This document shows positions 34,737 through 43,492 of a DNA stretch of 64,000 nt, piece by piece. The DNA comes from Fimbriimonadaceae bacterium (GTDB lineage: Bacteria; Armatimonadota; Fimbriimonadia; Fimbriimonadales; Fimbriimonadaceae): positions 88,441-152,440 of the forward strand of contig JAIBBE010000040.1 of assembly GCA_019694835.1 (NCBI GenBank). The letters run 5' to 3'. Under the pieces are notes generated by a model, which worked only from the letters and a program-made list of their open reading frames with translations, was not told where the DNA came from and searched no databases. How positions within the stretch are numbered: position 1 is the stretch's first letter; every line of letters starts with the position of its first letter. A program made the position numbers and the translations under genes.

Positions 34737-35279
34737 CTAGACCAGGATTTCACGTTCGGCGGCCGACTGAAGGACCACCCCATCTTCTCCGTCGGTCTCC
34801 GTCGTCATCACGATCACCCGGTCTTCTCGATCGGTGACCAATGTCTTGCCGCAGTAGTCCGGCTGGATCGGGAGTTCGCGATGCCCTCTGTCGATGACAA
34901 CGGCAAGTTGGACACTCTGGGGACGACCGTGCTGGACCAGCGCATCGAGCGCGGCCCGGATCGTCCGACCGGTGAAGATGACCTCGTCGACGAGGATCAC
35001 GCGCTTGCCGACCACCGAGAAGGGGATCTCACTGTCGTCGTGGATAACATCACCGGAGCGGTCATCGCGGAACCGCTTGATGTCGAGCTTGCCACACGGC
35101 ACCGTCGTGCCTTCGACCTGGGTCATGAGGAACGCGAGTTTCTTGGCGACCGGCCATCCCTTTCTGAGCACTCCCACGACAACCAAGTCCGTCGCACCTT
35201 GATTCGTCTCCAGAACCTCGTGCGCCATGCGCCCGAGCGTGCGGCGCATATCTCCGGCATCCAGCACGACCGTGCTCAT
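34737..35279 (-). CDS. pyrR: PyrR: pyrimidine regulator / uracil phosphoribosyltransferase
   Basis: 180 residues. The PRPP-binding motif is VILVDEVIFTGRTIRAALDAL; VVVGVLRKGWPVAKKL and LDIKRFRDD are PyrR-type segments. In Firmicutes PyrR binds leader RNA of pyrimidine genes and also makes UMP from uracil. CATAAT lies 7 nt before the ATG, so the message has no leader that could hold a PyrR attenuator, and no pyrimidine gene is adjacent. Here it may act mainly as the salvage enzyme. Confidence 0.93.
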   Translation of the reverse strand: MSTVVLDAGDMRRTLGRMAHEVLETNQGATDLVVVGVLRKGWPVAKKLAFLMTQVEGTTVPCGKLDIKRFRDDRSGDVIHDDSEIPFSVVGKRVILVDEVIFTGRTIRAALDALVQHGRPQSVQLAVVIDRGHRELPIQPDYCGKTLVTDREDRVIVMTTETDGEDGVVLQSAAEREILV

Positions 35280-35317
35280 CGGCTGGATTATGGCGGAAAC
35301 CCGCGCCCCTCGGCAGA

Positions 35318-35794
35318 TTAGACTTGGGCGGGCACTGGCGCTACTGGTGTGTAAAGCTCGGTTAGCAACTGCTCTGGCGGTAGTTTCGAACAATCCCCGA
35401 CATACTTCTCGAAGCAGATGCCGGGGCCGAACTGGCGCCCCATGGCGGGCAGCAGCTCCGAGGTGAACTTGTTCCACGCCTCTCCCAGTCCCTCATAGCT
35501 CCCGTAATAGGACGCAACCGCGTACTCGTTCGGCTCCACATCGACAAGGGTGATCCCGGATGTGTCGGTGGTGAAGTCGAGCGGCACGATGGCGCACGCA
35601 TCGGACCGAAGCTGATCGGGAGGGACGTCCTTCGGATTGTCGAGCCAAACCCCAATCATTCCTTCGACCGGCACCTGGTTCTCGCCCACCCATTGGCCAA
35701 GCCGCTCGAAGACGGGGCCGATTTCGGGGTACGGGCCGATGTGGCGGATGCACGCCAGTCGCATCTTGGGCAGGTTTCGGATTTCAACGTTCAT
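35318..35794 (-). CDS. GyrI-like effector-binding domain protein
   Basis: 158 residues starting MNVEIRNLPKMRLACIRHIGPY, the usual opening of the AraC-effector/GyrI-like domain (SHS2-type fold). AIVPLDFTTD, VDVEPNEYAVASYYGSYEGLGEAWNKF and YEKYV-like segments follow. There is no DNA-binding part, so it is a stand-alone small-molecule-binding protein. AAAGGAGG lies about 7 nt before the ATG. Confidence 0.9.
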   Translation of the reverse strand: MNVEIRNLPKMRLACIRHIGPYPEIGPVFERLGQWVGENQVPVEGMIGVWLDNPKDVPPDQLRSDACAIVPLDFTTDTSGITLVDVEPNEYAVASYYGSYEGLGEAWNKFTSELLPAMGRQFGPGICFEKYVGDCSKLPPEQLLTELYTPVAPVPAQV

Positions 35795-35825
35795 ACGGAT
35801 CCTCCTTTGACAGTTTATCCCGAGT

Positions 35826-35880
35826 CCGAGCCTCCATCCGTGGGAGGATGGAGGCATGTTTCGCAGAAATGCGAAAACAA
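35826..35880. other. Two adjacent hairpins
   Basis: GCCTCCATCC/GGATGGAGGC at about 35830-35855 and GTTTCGCA/TGCGAAAAC at about 35858-35878. They lie upstream of the GyrI-like gene on its 5' side and could be leader or terminator structures. Confidence 0.5.
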
Positions 35881-35891
35881 AGAGCCGACGT

Positions 35892-35922
35892 GAAAAAATG
35901 CCCCCACCCGAAGGGTGGAGGC
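35892..35922 (-). terminator. Terminator of the small secreted protein gene
   Basis: On the minus strand a CGCCTCCACCC stem closes with TTCG and is followed by ATTTTTTC. It lies 36 nt after the stop at 35958. Confidence 0.8.
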
Positions 35923-35957
35923 GATAATCTTCTTGCGAGGATACGCTGAGTCGTGGC

Positions 35958-36320
35958 CTAGCGTCGTCGGACGAATGTGCCTTGGGAGACGATGTCGCCA
36001 TCGAGATTGTAAAGGGTGGCGGTCGCACCAGCGGCGACAGGAAGTGCACTCGCGGAGTTGAAACGCTGAGTGAGTCGGGCTCGACCGAAACCATTGGTCC
36101 GGACCGTCCATTCCTCGCCTTCGATGTTCAGGATGAACTCTGTGTTGCGCGGAAGGCGCTCCGCCTCAAACTCCAATTCGGCTTGGTTGGCACCACGGGT
36201 CTTGTAGACGACTTTCGACTTTCCAGAACCGATCAGGTCGGCCCGGAATTCAGCGCGACCCTGGCAAAGGGCGATGGCCGAAAGGCAGAAAACGAAAACG
36301 AGTAGGAAGAGTGTACGCAT
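35958..36320 (-). CDS. Small secreted beta-rich protein
   Basis: 120 residues. A signal peptide (MRTLFLLVFVFCLSAIALC) is followed by a single beta-sandwich-like domain (FRADLIGSGKSKVVYKTRG, AELEFEAERLP, TEFILNIEGEEW, ATATLYNLDGDIVSQGTF). Proteins of this shape occur in many Armatimonadota- and Planctomycetes-like genomes, but no function is known to me. The Cys near residue 19 could be a lipobox residue, although the context ALC-Q is not ideal. Confidence 0.8.
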   Translation of the reverse strand: MRTLFLLVFVFCLSAIALCQGRAEFRADLIGSGKSKVVYKTRGANQAELEFEAERLPRNTEFILNIEGEEWTVRTNGFGRARLTQRFNSASALPVAAGATATLYNLDGDIVSQGTFVRRR

Positions 36321-36420
36321 GGTTTTTCTTTTAACCTCCAGAATTCGAGGATTGGAATCCTCATGGGGGTTAAGAGGGAGGGCGTGCGCGCCTGATACAT
36401 CTCGTAGAAAAATCTTGAGA

Positions 36421-37752
36421 TTAGTTCGAAATCCACTTCACATGGCCGTCTGCATAGGCTACAGCCCGGCCACCTGGACCTTCGACGTATCCGATCTCGG
36501 TCGTTGAAGGTGACTGGATGTCCTTTAGATTGCCGCCCCCAAAGGTGTATACGAATCGCGCCATGATGTCGCGGTTCTTCAGATAGGGATAGAGCTTCTC
36601 CGTCTCCCCCTGCTTGGGCATTTCGTCGTCGTTATCGGCGGCGAACATGATGGCGGCGAGGGCGCATTGCTTGGCATCGCTGATGGCCTTCGTCTTGTCC
36701 GCCGAGCCCTTTGCCTGATTCAATAGTGATTTCGGCACCTCGACGAGGGTCCGTACCATGGCCACTCCCTTCGACACGTAGAGCACGGCATCACCCTTGG
36801 GTGAAACAGAAGCTAATTGGAATGGAGCGTCTGTGCCGACGAGTGCCGCCGTCTTCTCGTCCTTCGGCGTGGAATCCGTCGGTCTGGCCCCTACCCACAG
36901 GGCAGGGATCGCCGTCTTGTTAGCTTCCTTACCGAGTTGCAGTGGCTCCTCCGAGAGTACGAGACGGGGCTCAGGCGGGAGCTTAAAGTCAGGCAATTCC
37001 GTGGCTGGACTGACGCCTCGGCCTGGCTCCCAAACCACGATGTCCTGCATACTGCGCCATTCTCTGCCCTTGAGGATCATCGCCCGTCGACCGTCTTTTG
37101 CGAAGGCGACGCTCGAGGTAAGAGAATTCGCGATGACCTCGGAGGAGATCGGACCATTGGCACCGAGCGCGGTAAGACGAACATTCCAGAGCATCGGGCT
37201 GGTGGGCTGAGGATTCGGTTGCGGATTAACCAAGAGGGCGGTGGCGGCATTCGGGGAGAAGGCCAGGTAGGGCTGTTGGCCATCCGTAGGAATCTCGGTT
37301 CGGACCGCCTTGGCTCCCGGAGAAACCCTAACCAATTCAATCACTTGCTGGTTGCCCTCGGGCGTGACTTGGGTCGTTTCGAGGATTCCGTAGGCCGTCG
37401 GGGAGCCTTTCAGCCAGCCTGCCTCTCGAAATCGCGGCATTCGGTCGAGGGTGGACTTGATCGTCGCGACGACGGTGCTCTTGCGCGTCGACGCAGACCA
37501 AAGGACCAAGTCCCACGTCGCTGCCGGAGGAGCTTGCTTTTCGATCGCTTCGGCGAGACCCGCGAGGGAGAAATCCAGCGTCGTGCACAGGACATACTTC
37601 CCGTCGCTGGACCAGATTGGTGCGTTTTCGGTGTAGTCCGAGATGACTTGCGGCGGCGTCAAGAGATAGGCTTTGTCGCCATCAAGAAACACGTCCGTAG
37701 ATGGATTAATCCCACCCTGAATTCCAATACAAGCGGCCAGGAGCGTCAGCAT
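36421..37752 (-). CDS. Beta-propeller-like protein with pilin-type C-terminal domain
   Basis: 443 residues. A signal-like N-terminus precedes WD40/PD40-like repeats (APIWSSDGKYVLCTTLD, YLAFSPNAATALLVN, SVAFAKDGRRAMILKG, QLASVSPKGDAVLYVS). Residues about 355-443 match the C-terminal part of DUF1559-type prepilins: AALAAIMFAADNDD-like acidic turn (here CALAAIMFAADNDDEMP), LYPYLKN, and AVAYADGHVKWIS at the end. The N-terminal methylation helix of a pilin is missing, so this domain has been moved onto another protein. GAGAGGTGA precedes the ATG. Confidence 0.82.
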   Translation of the reverse strand: MLTLLAACIGIQGGINPSTDVFLDGDKAYLLTPPQVISDYTENAPIWSSDGKYVLCTTLDFSLAGLAEAIEKQAPPAATWDLVLWSASTRKSTVVATIKSTLDRMPRFREAGWLKGSPTAYGILETTQVTPEGNQQVIELVRVSPGAKAVRTEIPTDGQQPYLAFSPNAATALLVNPQPNPQPTSPMLWNVRLTALGANGPISSEVIANSLTSSVAFAKDGRRAMILKGREWRSMQDIVVWEPGRGVSPATELPDFKLPPEPRLVLSEEPLQLGKEANKTAIPALWVGARPTDSTPKDEKTAALVGTDAPFQLASVSPKGDAVLYVSKGVAMVRTLVEVPKSLLNQAKGSADKTKAISDAKQCALAAIMFAADNDDEMPKQGETEKLYPYLKNRDIMARFVYTFGGGNLKDIQSPSTTEIGYVEGPGGRAVAYADGHVKWISN

Positions 37753-37829
37753 GCAATCACCTCTCGACTGATTGACGCGATTATGGTGAATTTGGTGCGG
37801 ACCGCCGGGTTGGTAGACTCACGGGTCAG

Positions 37830-38504
37830 ATGTTCCCCGTTCGCGACAATTTGAAGTCCGACGAGAAGCCGTACGTCACGTACACGCTCGTCGCCCTGAA
37901 TGTCGCGATCTACCTGTGGGATCGCAATGGTTTTCCCTTCGGCCCAGGAGCGGTCTTCAGCGACTTGGCGATGCGACCGAACGATGTTGTCCAAGCCATT
38001 AAAGGCGGCAATTACCATCCGTTGATCACGCTGTTTACGTGCATGTTCTTGCACGGCAGCCTTGCTCACATCCTTGGAAACATGATCTTCCTCTTGGTGT
38101 TCGGTACCAACGTCGAGCACGCGTTAGGTGGACTGCGATTTGCGGTCCTGTATCTTCTGTGGGGGTTATTCGCGAGTGCGGCCCACATCTTCGTCGACCC
38201 TCAATCGGCGGTTCCAACCCTGGGTGCGTCGGGTGCTATTGGCGGCATCCTCGGCTGCTATCTGCTGCTCTTTCCCGCCAATCGGGTCACGATTTGGATT
38301 ATTTTCTACGAAACTGTCCTCCCTGCTTGGCTCCTCCTCGGGCTTTGGTTCCTCTGGCAGGTCTTCTTGCCCCAGGAAGGCGTCGCCAACTGGGCGCATG
38401 CGGGCGGGTTCGTCGCGGGGATGCTGAGCGTGCTTCTTCTCGGCGGTCGGCAGAAGGTGCTGAAGGAGTCGTCGCTCGAAGAGGACCCTGAATACGAAGA
38501 ATAG
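37830..38504 (+). CDS. Rhomboid family intramembrane serine protease
   Basis: 224 residues, six to seven membrane segments. The catalytic Ser is in LGASGAIGGILG and the His in NWAHAGGFVAGM. FTCMFLHGSLAHILGNMIFLLVFG is the conserved H-x-x-x-N segment. It cleaves single-pass membrane proteins within the bilayer. TAGACT lies 10 nt before the ATG. A hairpin overlaps the stop. Confidence 0.94.
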   Translation: MFPVRDNLKSDEKPYVTYTLVALNVAIYLWDRNGFPFGPGAVFSDLAMRPNDVVQAIKGGNYHPLITLFTCMFLHGSLAHILGNMIFLLVFGTNVEHALGGLRFAVLYLLWGLFASAAHIFVDPQSAVPTLGASGAIGGILGCYLLLFPANRVTIWIIFYETVLPAWLLLGLWFLWQVFLPQEGVANWAHAGGFVAGMLSVLLLGGRQKVLKESSLEEDPEYEE

Positions 38505-38523
38505 GCGGGCCAGTTGGCCCGCC
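38504..38523 (+). terminator. Hairpin overlapping the rhomboid stop
   Basis: GGCGGGCCA pairs perfectly with TGGCCCGCC (9 bp). The stem starts within the TAG stop codon. Only a weak U-run (CTTGTC) follows. Confidence 0.6.
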
Positions 38524-38658
38524 CTTGTCAGAGTTGGAAGAACATGCAAATCGGGACATCACCCGTTTCGCGTCACATGCGAACTATATGATAGCCGAAC
38601 GGGACCTTTCGTTCGTGACCTCGGTCACACCCCTCGTGTGATGGTGGTCACACTTGGA

Positions 38659-40239
38659 TTATCCAGCCGCCCCGGTTAGGAACTGGAGGTCTGGGTTCTT
38701 CTCTTCGAGGTACTTGAGAGACCAGTCGTTCGTGACCAGGACAGCGACGTGTCCGCCCGCGTCTTCGACGAGCTTCGCCCCGTGCCAATATTGCGTTGCG
38801 GCCTCGTCGAGGTCGCCTTTGATCCAACGCACATGCTCGTATCCGAGGGGCTCCAGCGCGGTATTCACCCCGTACTCGCTGAGGAGTCGGTACTGCACAA
38901 CCTCGAACTGCAATCGCCCGACCGCGCCCAGGATCGGCTCGCGGCGTTGGGCTCGGCGGTCGAAGAACAGGTCCACCAAGCCTTCTTCGCAGAGTTGGAT
39001 GATTCCCTTGTCGAAGTGTTTCAGGCGCGAGACATCGAGATTGCGGATCGTGGCAAAGGTCTCGGGCTGAAACGGCGGTACCTCTTCAAAACTCGCCATC
39101 GGCTCGACACTAAGAGTATCGCCAAGGCGAAAAGCCCCAGGGTTCGTTAATCCAACGATGTCTCCTGGATAAGCTTCTTCAACCGTTTCGCGATCTTCGG
39201 CAAAAAGTCGTTGCGGTCTCGTCAGTCTTAGCTTCTTACCCGAACGGAGATGAATGACTTCCATATCCTTTTCGAATCGGCCACTCACCACGCGAAGAAA
39301 CGCGATTCGATCGCGGTGTCTTGGATCCATGTTTGCTTGAATCTTAAACACAAATCCGCTAAAGGGCGCTGAAGGTTGGATGGCGACTCCACCGGCTTCC
39401 CGTGGTGCGGGTTTCGGTGCGATCTGGAGGAATCTCTTGAGGAACAGTTCGACACCGAAGTTCGTCAGTGCGGAACCAAAGAACACCGGAGTCATCTCGC
39501 CTGCCATGACGGCATCGAGGTCGAGTTTCTCACCGGCAATATCCAAAAGATCGCGATCCTCGATGAGGGCTTCATAGCTTTCTGTTCCCAACGTATCGAT
39601 CACTTTGGGATCATCGAGATGAATGACGTCCAGTCCCGCTCGGGTGGCACCCCGGCTGACCCGTTCGAAGAGATGAATCGCATTCGATTCGCGATCGAGG
39701 ACGCCTTTGAACTCACGTCCGTGTCCGATGGGCCAGTTCACGGGGACACTTCGAATGCCAAGGGTCTCTTCAACCTCTGTAAGCAGCGCAAGCGGCCCCT
39801 TGCCGGGGTGGTCCATCTTGTTCACGAACGTAAAGATTGGAATTCCGCGTTGACGGCAAACGGCAAAGAGCTTTTTCGTTTGCGTTTCGACACCTTTTGC
39901 ATTATCGATGAGCATAACGGCGCAGTCTGCCGCCGTTAAGGTGCGATACGTGTCCGCGCTAAAGTCATCGTGGCCGGGCGTATCGAGAAGATTAAGCACC
40001 AATCCCTCATACTCAAACTGCAGTACGGTAGAAGTGATCGAAATTCCACGCTGCTTTTCGAGTTCCATCCAGTCGGAAGTCGCGCTGCGCTGGCTTCGCC
40101 GCTCCTTAACGGAACCCGCAAGCTGTATCGCACCGCCGTAGAGCAACAACTTCTCGGTGAGCGTCGTTTTCCCCGCGTCTGGGTGGGAGATTATTGCGAA
40201 TGTACGTCGACGTGCGGCCTCTCGCTCGACTAGGTTCAT
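38659..40239 (-). CDS. prfC: Peptide chain release factor 3
   Basis: 526 residues. G1 is ISHPDAGKTTLTEKL, G3 is DTPGHDDFSADTYR and G4 is NKMD. The switch region RGISITSTVLQFEYEG and the domain 2/3 segments (FGSALTNFGVELFL; FDRRAQRREPILGAVGRLQFEVVQYRL) are RF3-specific rather than EF-G. It is a GTPase that recycles RF1/RF2 from the ribosome after termination. Confidence 0.97.
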   Translation of the reverse strand: MNLVEREAARRRTFAIISHPDAGKTTLTEKLLLYGGAIQLAGSVKERRSQRSATSDWMELEKQRGISITSTVLQFEYEGLVLNLLDTPGHDDFSADTYRTLTAADCAVMLIDNAKGVETQTKKLFAVCRQRGIPIFTFVNKMDHPGKGPLALLTEVEETLGIRSVPVNWPIGHGREFKGVLDRESNAIHLFERVSRGATRAGLDVIHLDDPKVIDTLGTESYEALIEDRDLLDIAGEKLDLDAVMAGEMTPVFFGSALTNFGVELFLKRFLQIAPKPAPREAGGVAIQPSAPFSGFVFKIQANMDPRHRDRIAFLRVVSGRFEKDMEVIHLRSGKKLRLTRPQRLFAEDRETVEEAYPGDIVGLTNPGAFRLGDTLSVEPMASFEEVPPFQPETFATIRNLDVSRLKHFDKGIIQLCEEGLVDLFFDRRAQRREPILGAVGRLQFEVVQYRLLSEYGVNTALEPLGYEHVRWIKGDLDEAATQYWHGAKLVEDAGGHVAVLVTNDWSLKYLEEKNPDLQFLTGAAG

Positions 40240-40308
40240 CGAACTCGGCCCTCATCATCATTTACATTCATCCATAGATGATAACCAGGCCGTAAACAGC
40301 TTTGAGAA

Positions 40309-41226
40309 TTAATCCGCATTCGACGGATCAGGAGGATACCCGCATTTGGTGCCCAGCCGATCCTGGATCAAGGCGATCAAGCCTTCCAGGGCCCCGTCCG
40401 GGCATTCGGTCAACGGCGGGCGCATGGTTCGCCGGTCGAGTACACCCAGCCTATGGAGCACCGCCTTGTTCGCGGGCGGCTGGCTCAAGCTTCGAATCGC
40501 CTCGATCACGGGCGCGAGGATTTCGAACTTGACCTCGGCGTCCTCCCTCGCGCCGCCGTACCAGCGCTCGACGATGACCGAAAGCCACTCGGGCACCACA
40601 TTGGCAGCTCCGCTGATCGTCCCGGTCCATCCCGCTCTCAAGGCATCCAAGAGGAGCCGCTCATCGCCGACAAACAGCACCTTTTCGCTCGGCATCGCCT
40701 GGCGGAACGGCACGAGGTTGCCGGGGTCACCGCTGCTGTCCTTCAGGCCCGCGCATTGCGGGTGCCCGCCCAGTTCGCCGAGCAGTTCGGCGGACAAGGT
40801 GATGCCGGTCATTCTCGGGAAGTTGTAGGCCAGAACCGGCGAGGGACTGGCGTCGAGGAACCTCATAAACCAATCTCGAATTCCTGCCTCGGAAGCCGTC
40901 CTGAAGTAGTACGGCGGCATGACGAGCACCGCCGACGCCCCGAATTCCTCCGACCGCTTGCTCAGCCAAATCGCCTCGTCGAGGCTGGGCGTGGCGATCC
41001 CCAGGATCAGTTCGAGGTTGCCAGCAAGGGGTTTGGCATCGCGAATCAGATCGCGCTTCTCGACGGCGGAAAGGGATGGGCCCTCACCGTTCGTGCCGGC
41101 CAAAACGACACCCCGGCAGCCCGCTGCCGCGAACCACGCGAGGAGTTTGGCCATAGCGACATTGTCGATGCGCCCCTTTTCGTCGAAGGGAGTCACCGAG
41201 GCGGGATAGACGCCAGGTCCGAGCAT
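40309..41226 (-). CDS. DapA/N-acetylneuraminate lyase family aldolase
   Basis: 305 residues, a TIM barrel. GTNGEGPSLSAVEKRDLI is the GTTGE-type pyruvate-binding motif, AYNFPRMTGITLS holds the catalytic Tyr and CAGLKDSSGDPGN the Schiff-base Lys. The family includes DapA, NanA and several sugar-acid aldolases. No lysine-pathway gene is nearby, and the N-terminal VYPASVTPFDEKGRID is common to all of them, so the substrate is open. TAACCT lies exactly 6 nt before the ATG (leaderless pattern). Confidence 0.92.
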   Translation of the reverse strand: MLGPGVYPASVTPFDEKGRIDNVAMAKLLAWFAAAGCRGVVLAGTNGEGPSLSAVEKRDLIRDAKPLAGNLELILGIATPSLDEAIWLSKRSEEFGASAVLVMPPYYFRTASEAGIRDWFMRFLDASPSPVLAYNFPRMTGITLSAELLGELGGHPQCAGLKDSSGDPGNLVPFRQAMPSEKVLFVGDERLLLDALRAGWTGTISGAANVVPEWLSVIVERWYGGAREDAEVKFEILAPVIEAIRSLSQPPANKAVLHRLGVLDRRTMRPPLTECPDGALEGLIALIQDRLGTKCGYPPDPSNAD

Positions 41227-41258
41227 TCGGTGAGGTTACTCGCTTCTCAGGAACCCAA

Positions 41259-42455
41259 ATGTGGAATACATCACCTATGGGGTGGCTCGGTCTGGCGATT
41301 GCGGCGCTTTGGCCCGCGGTTGCCGCCCTCCTGGTTCGGCGCTTCCCCGTACAGTCACCCCGCATCCTCTTTCTCCTGAACTTGATCGTCCCCACGGGGG
41401 GCTGGGGGTTGGCTTGCTTCACGGGCCTGGATCTGCCGGCTGCTCTGAGATGGGTTGCGTTTGGCTTGGGTCTGTCTGCTTTTCCAGTTGCCGCCCAAGC
41501 GGTTACCGCTGCCTTGGCCGCCAGCGAAAGTTCGCGGATCGCCGCAAGGTGGTCTAAACGGGAATTCGTCCGCTACCAAGCCAGCAACACGCTCCTGATG
41601 ACGGCTCCTCCCGGGCTGGTGTTGGCGTTGCTGGGGTTCGCTCTCAGCGATGGTCGCCCCCTTGCCGGGTCGGTGCTGGATATCCTCGTTGCCGCGGTCG
41701 TCTTCCTGCTGCTTTGGAAGGTGATGTGGATGGCCGTTCGGGAGATGCGGGTACCAGGCCGCTTGCTGCCGTTTCCTGAGGGCGCATGGTTGACCGAACT
41801 CCAGCGGCTCGCGCGCAAGATGGGCGTGTCGCCGGTGAGCGTGTTCATCGCCCATACTCGTCGTGGCCGGATCGCGGGTGCCTATTGCTTGGGTCGCTCC
41901 CGGGTGGGAATTGCTGACGCGCTGCTTGCGGCGCTCACCATGGAAGAGTTCAAAGCCGTCATGGCCCATGAAATGGCCCACCTGAGTCAGGCTCGCTCGA
42001 CCATTCGGTATCTCGCCCTGTCGACCGCCACCGTGGTCTGTTCCGGCTTGGTGTGCGAAGCGCTCGGCCAGCGACTTCCGGAAACGGTTGGCGATGTTTT
42101 TGCGATCAGCGTTGTCGTCTTCGTCTCCGTTGCTTGCTTGCGGGGCCTCGTTCGGCTGAAGCGACGACAAGAGGATGAGGCCGATGAAGCGGCCGTGGTA
42201 TTCGTCGGAGCGGCCGCCCTCATCGGCGCGCTGGCCAAGGCGACTTTGCTCAACGGAGGCACTTTTGACCACTCGTCGAATCGCTATCGGTCGCTCGACG
42301 AGCGAATTCGAAGGCTGGCGGCCCTCGGGGGATGCAACTCTTCCGAAGTCGATCACGCGATCGCCATGGCCCGGAACGAGATCGAGCAGGTCCGCCCCCC
42401 CGGCCCGATCTTTGCGGCGGCAGAACGCTCAAACCGTGAAGCACGTCCCGCCTAA
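41259..42455 (+). CDS. M48 family zinc metallopeptidase
   Basis: 398 residues. The zinc motif is VMAHEMAHLSQ (HExxH), with the downstream Glu ligand in RRQEDEADEAAVV. Four N-terminal and two later membrane segments are visible, as in HtpX/Ste24-like proteases. It probably degrades or processes membrane proteins. A second in-frame ATG at 41277 is possible, but AGGA 7 nt before 41259 favours the first. It is divergent from the aldolase gene, 32 nt apart. Confidence 0.9.
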   Translation: MWNTSPMGWLGLAIAALWPAVAALLVRRFPVQSPRILFLLNLIVPTGGWGLACFTGLDLPAALRWVAFGLGLSAFPVAAQAVTAALAASESSRIAARWSKREFVRYQASNTLLMTAPPGLVLALLGFALSDGRPLAGSVLDILVAAVVFLLLWKVMWMAVREMRVPGRLLPFPEGAWLTELQRLARKMGVSPVSVFIAHTRRGRIAGAYCLGRSRVGIADALLAALTMEEFKAVMAHEMAHLSQARSTIRYLALSTATVVCSGLVCEALGQRLPETVGDVFAISVVVFVSVACLRGLVRLKRRQEDEADEAAVVFVGAAALIGALAKATLLNGGTFDHSSNRYRSLDERIRRLAALGGCNSSEVDHAIAMARNEIEQVRPPGPIFAAAERSNREARPA

Positions 42456-42466
42456 CCGTTTCGTGC

Positions 42467-42472
42467 TAGAGT
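42467..42472 (+). promoter_or_regulatory. Putative -10 box of leaderless dinB-like gene
   Basis: TAGAGT ends 6 nt before the ATG at 42479, and no Shine-Dalgarno sequence is present. It lies only 11 nt after the peptidase stop. Confidence 0.55.
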
Positions 42473-42478
42473 CGCGAA

Positions 42479-42949
42479 ATGGCGAATTTGGACCTACTCA
42501 TGAAGGCACTCGACACCGCTCACTGGGAGATGAGCGAGGGATTCAAGGGGCTCGCGGATGGCGAGTTGTGGCGTCGACCAGATTCCCGGCTGCTGAGTGT
42601 GGGCGAACTCGCCGCCCACGTTGCCTACTGGGAAGCCCAGTCCTTCTTGGGCGATGGGGTGGAGAGCGCGCTTGCAGTTGCAGCGGGCCGGTACTACACG
42701 ACGAATCAACGTGAGCCGTTCGCGCTGCAGTTGGGAGCGGCGGAGGCGCTGCAAGAGGTCCAACGAATACACGACCTGTGCAAAGCGTCCTTCCAAGCGA
42801 ATCCCCATGATTCCGACGAGCCCAATCCGTTTCGAGAGGGGTGGACATGGGGACAGACCGTGGAGTATCAGGCGTTTCACGTGGCTTATCACACAGGACA
42901 GATCTATTCGGTGCGCCATCTGCTCGGACATGAGACGGTGGACAATTAG
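42479..42949 (+). CDS. DinB family protein
   Basis: 156 residues, a four-helix bundle of the DinB/YfiT type. The metal-binding His residues can be placed in ELAAHVAYWEAQS and in VEYQAFHVAYHTGQIYSVRH. Members include thiol S-transferases that use bacillithiol or mycothiol, and many have unknown substrates. It is the first of a row of small stand-alone enzymes on the plus strand. Confidence 0.88.
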   Translation: MANLDLLMKALDTAHWEMSEGFKGLADGELWRRPDSRLLSVGELAAHVAYWEAQSFLGDGVESALAVAAGRYYTTNQREPFALQLGAAEALQEVQRIHDLCKASFQANPHDSDEPNPFREGWTWGQTVEYQAFHVAYHTGQIYSVRHLLGHETVDN

Positions 42950-43004
42950 AAGTGGGAGACCGGGACGTATCGCAAGGTCGCCGTGGGCATGCACAATAGA
43001 GCAA

Positions 43005-43457
43005 ATGGAATCCGCAGACCATTCCGAACAGGAGGCCATCCTGCCCGCCGATCTCCGTGCGGCCCTCACCGCCGATCCCTCCGCCGAATCCGCCTGGAGC
43101 CGCCTCACCGCGATCGGGCGACGGGATTTCATCAGTTGGATCAACGAGGCCAAACAGCCTGAGACCCGCACGCGTCGGATCGAGCGTTGCTGCGAGAACT
43201 TGGTGAAGGGCAAAAAGCGCCCCTGCTGCTACGCCGTCGTACCGATGGATTTCTACAAAGCTCTCGGGGAATCGCCAGAGGCGAAGACCCAATGGAGCAC
43301 ACTTTCGGCGAACGAAAAGCGCGACTTCTCCGACTGGATTGAGGCGTCCGAGGACAAGGTGGTGCGTAAAGCCCGTATCCAGGAGGCCTGTGCGGGCCTC
43401 GTGACTGGCATGCGGGCACCGATGGCAGAGCCAGTGTCGGATAGTCGCAAGGAGTAA
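43005..43457 (+). CDS. YdeI/OmpD-associated family protein, duplicated motif
   Basis: 150 residues. The YdeI-type motif occurs twice: SAWSRLTAIGRRDFISWINEAKQPETRTRRIERCCE at about 27-62 and KTQWSTLSANEKRDFSDWIEASEDKVVRKARIQEA at about 90-125, each described here by its ends (xxW-x3-L-x4-RRDF, then RxxRI). Most members have a single copy at the C-terminus. The function is unknown; relatives are annotated as bacteriocin protection. CACAAT lies 7 nt before the ATG. Confidence 0.82.
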   Translation: MESADHSEQEAILPADLRAALTADPSAESAWSRLTAIGRRDFISWINEAKQPETRTRRIERCCENLVKGKKRPCCYAVVPMDFYKALGESPEAKTQWSTLSANEKRDFSDWIEASEDKVVRKARIQEACAGLVTGMRAPMAEPVSDSRKE

Positions 43458-43492
43458 CCTCCCGGCCTTTAGTGAGGTTAGCGAGAATCTTT

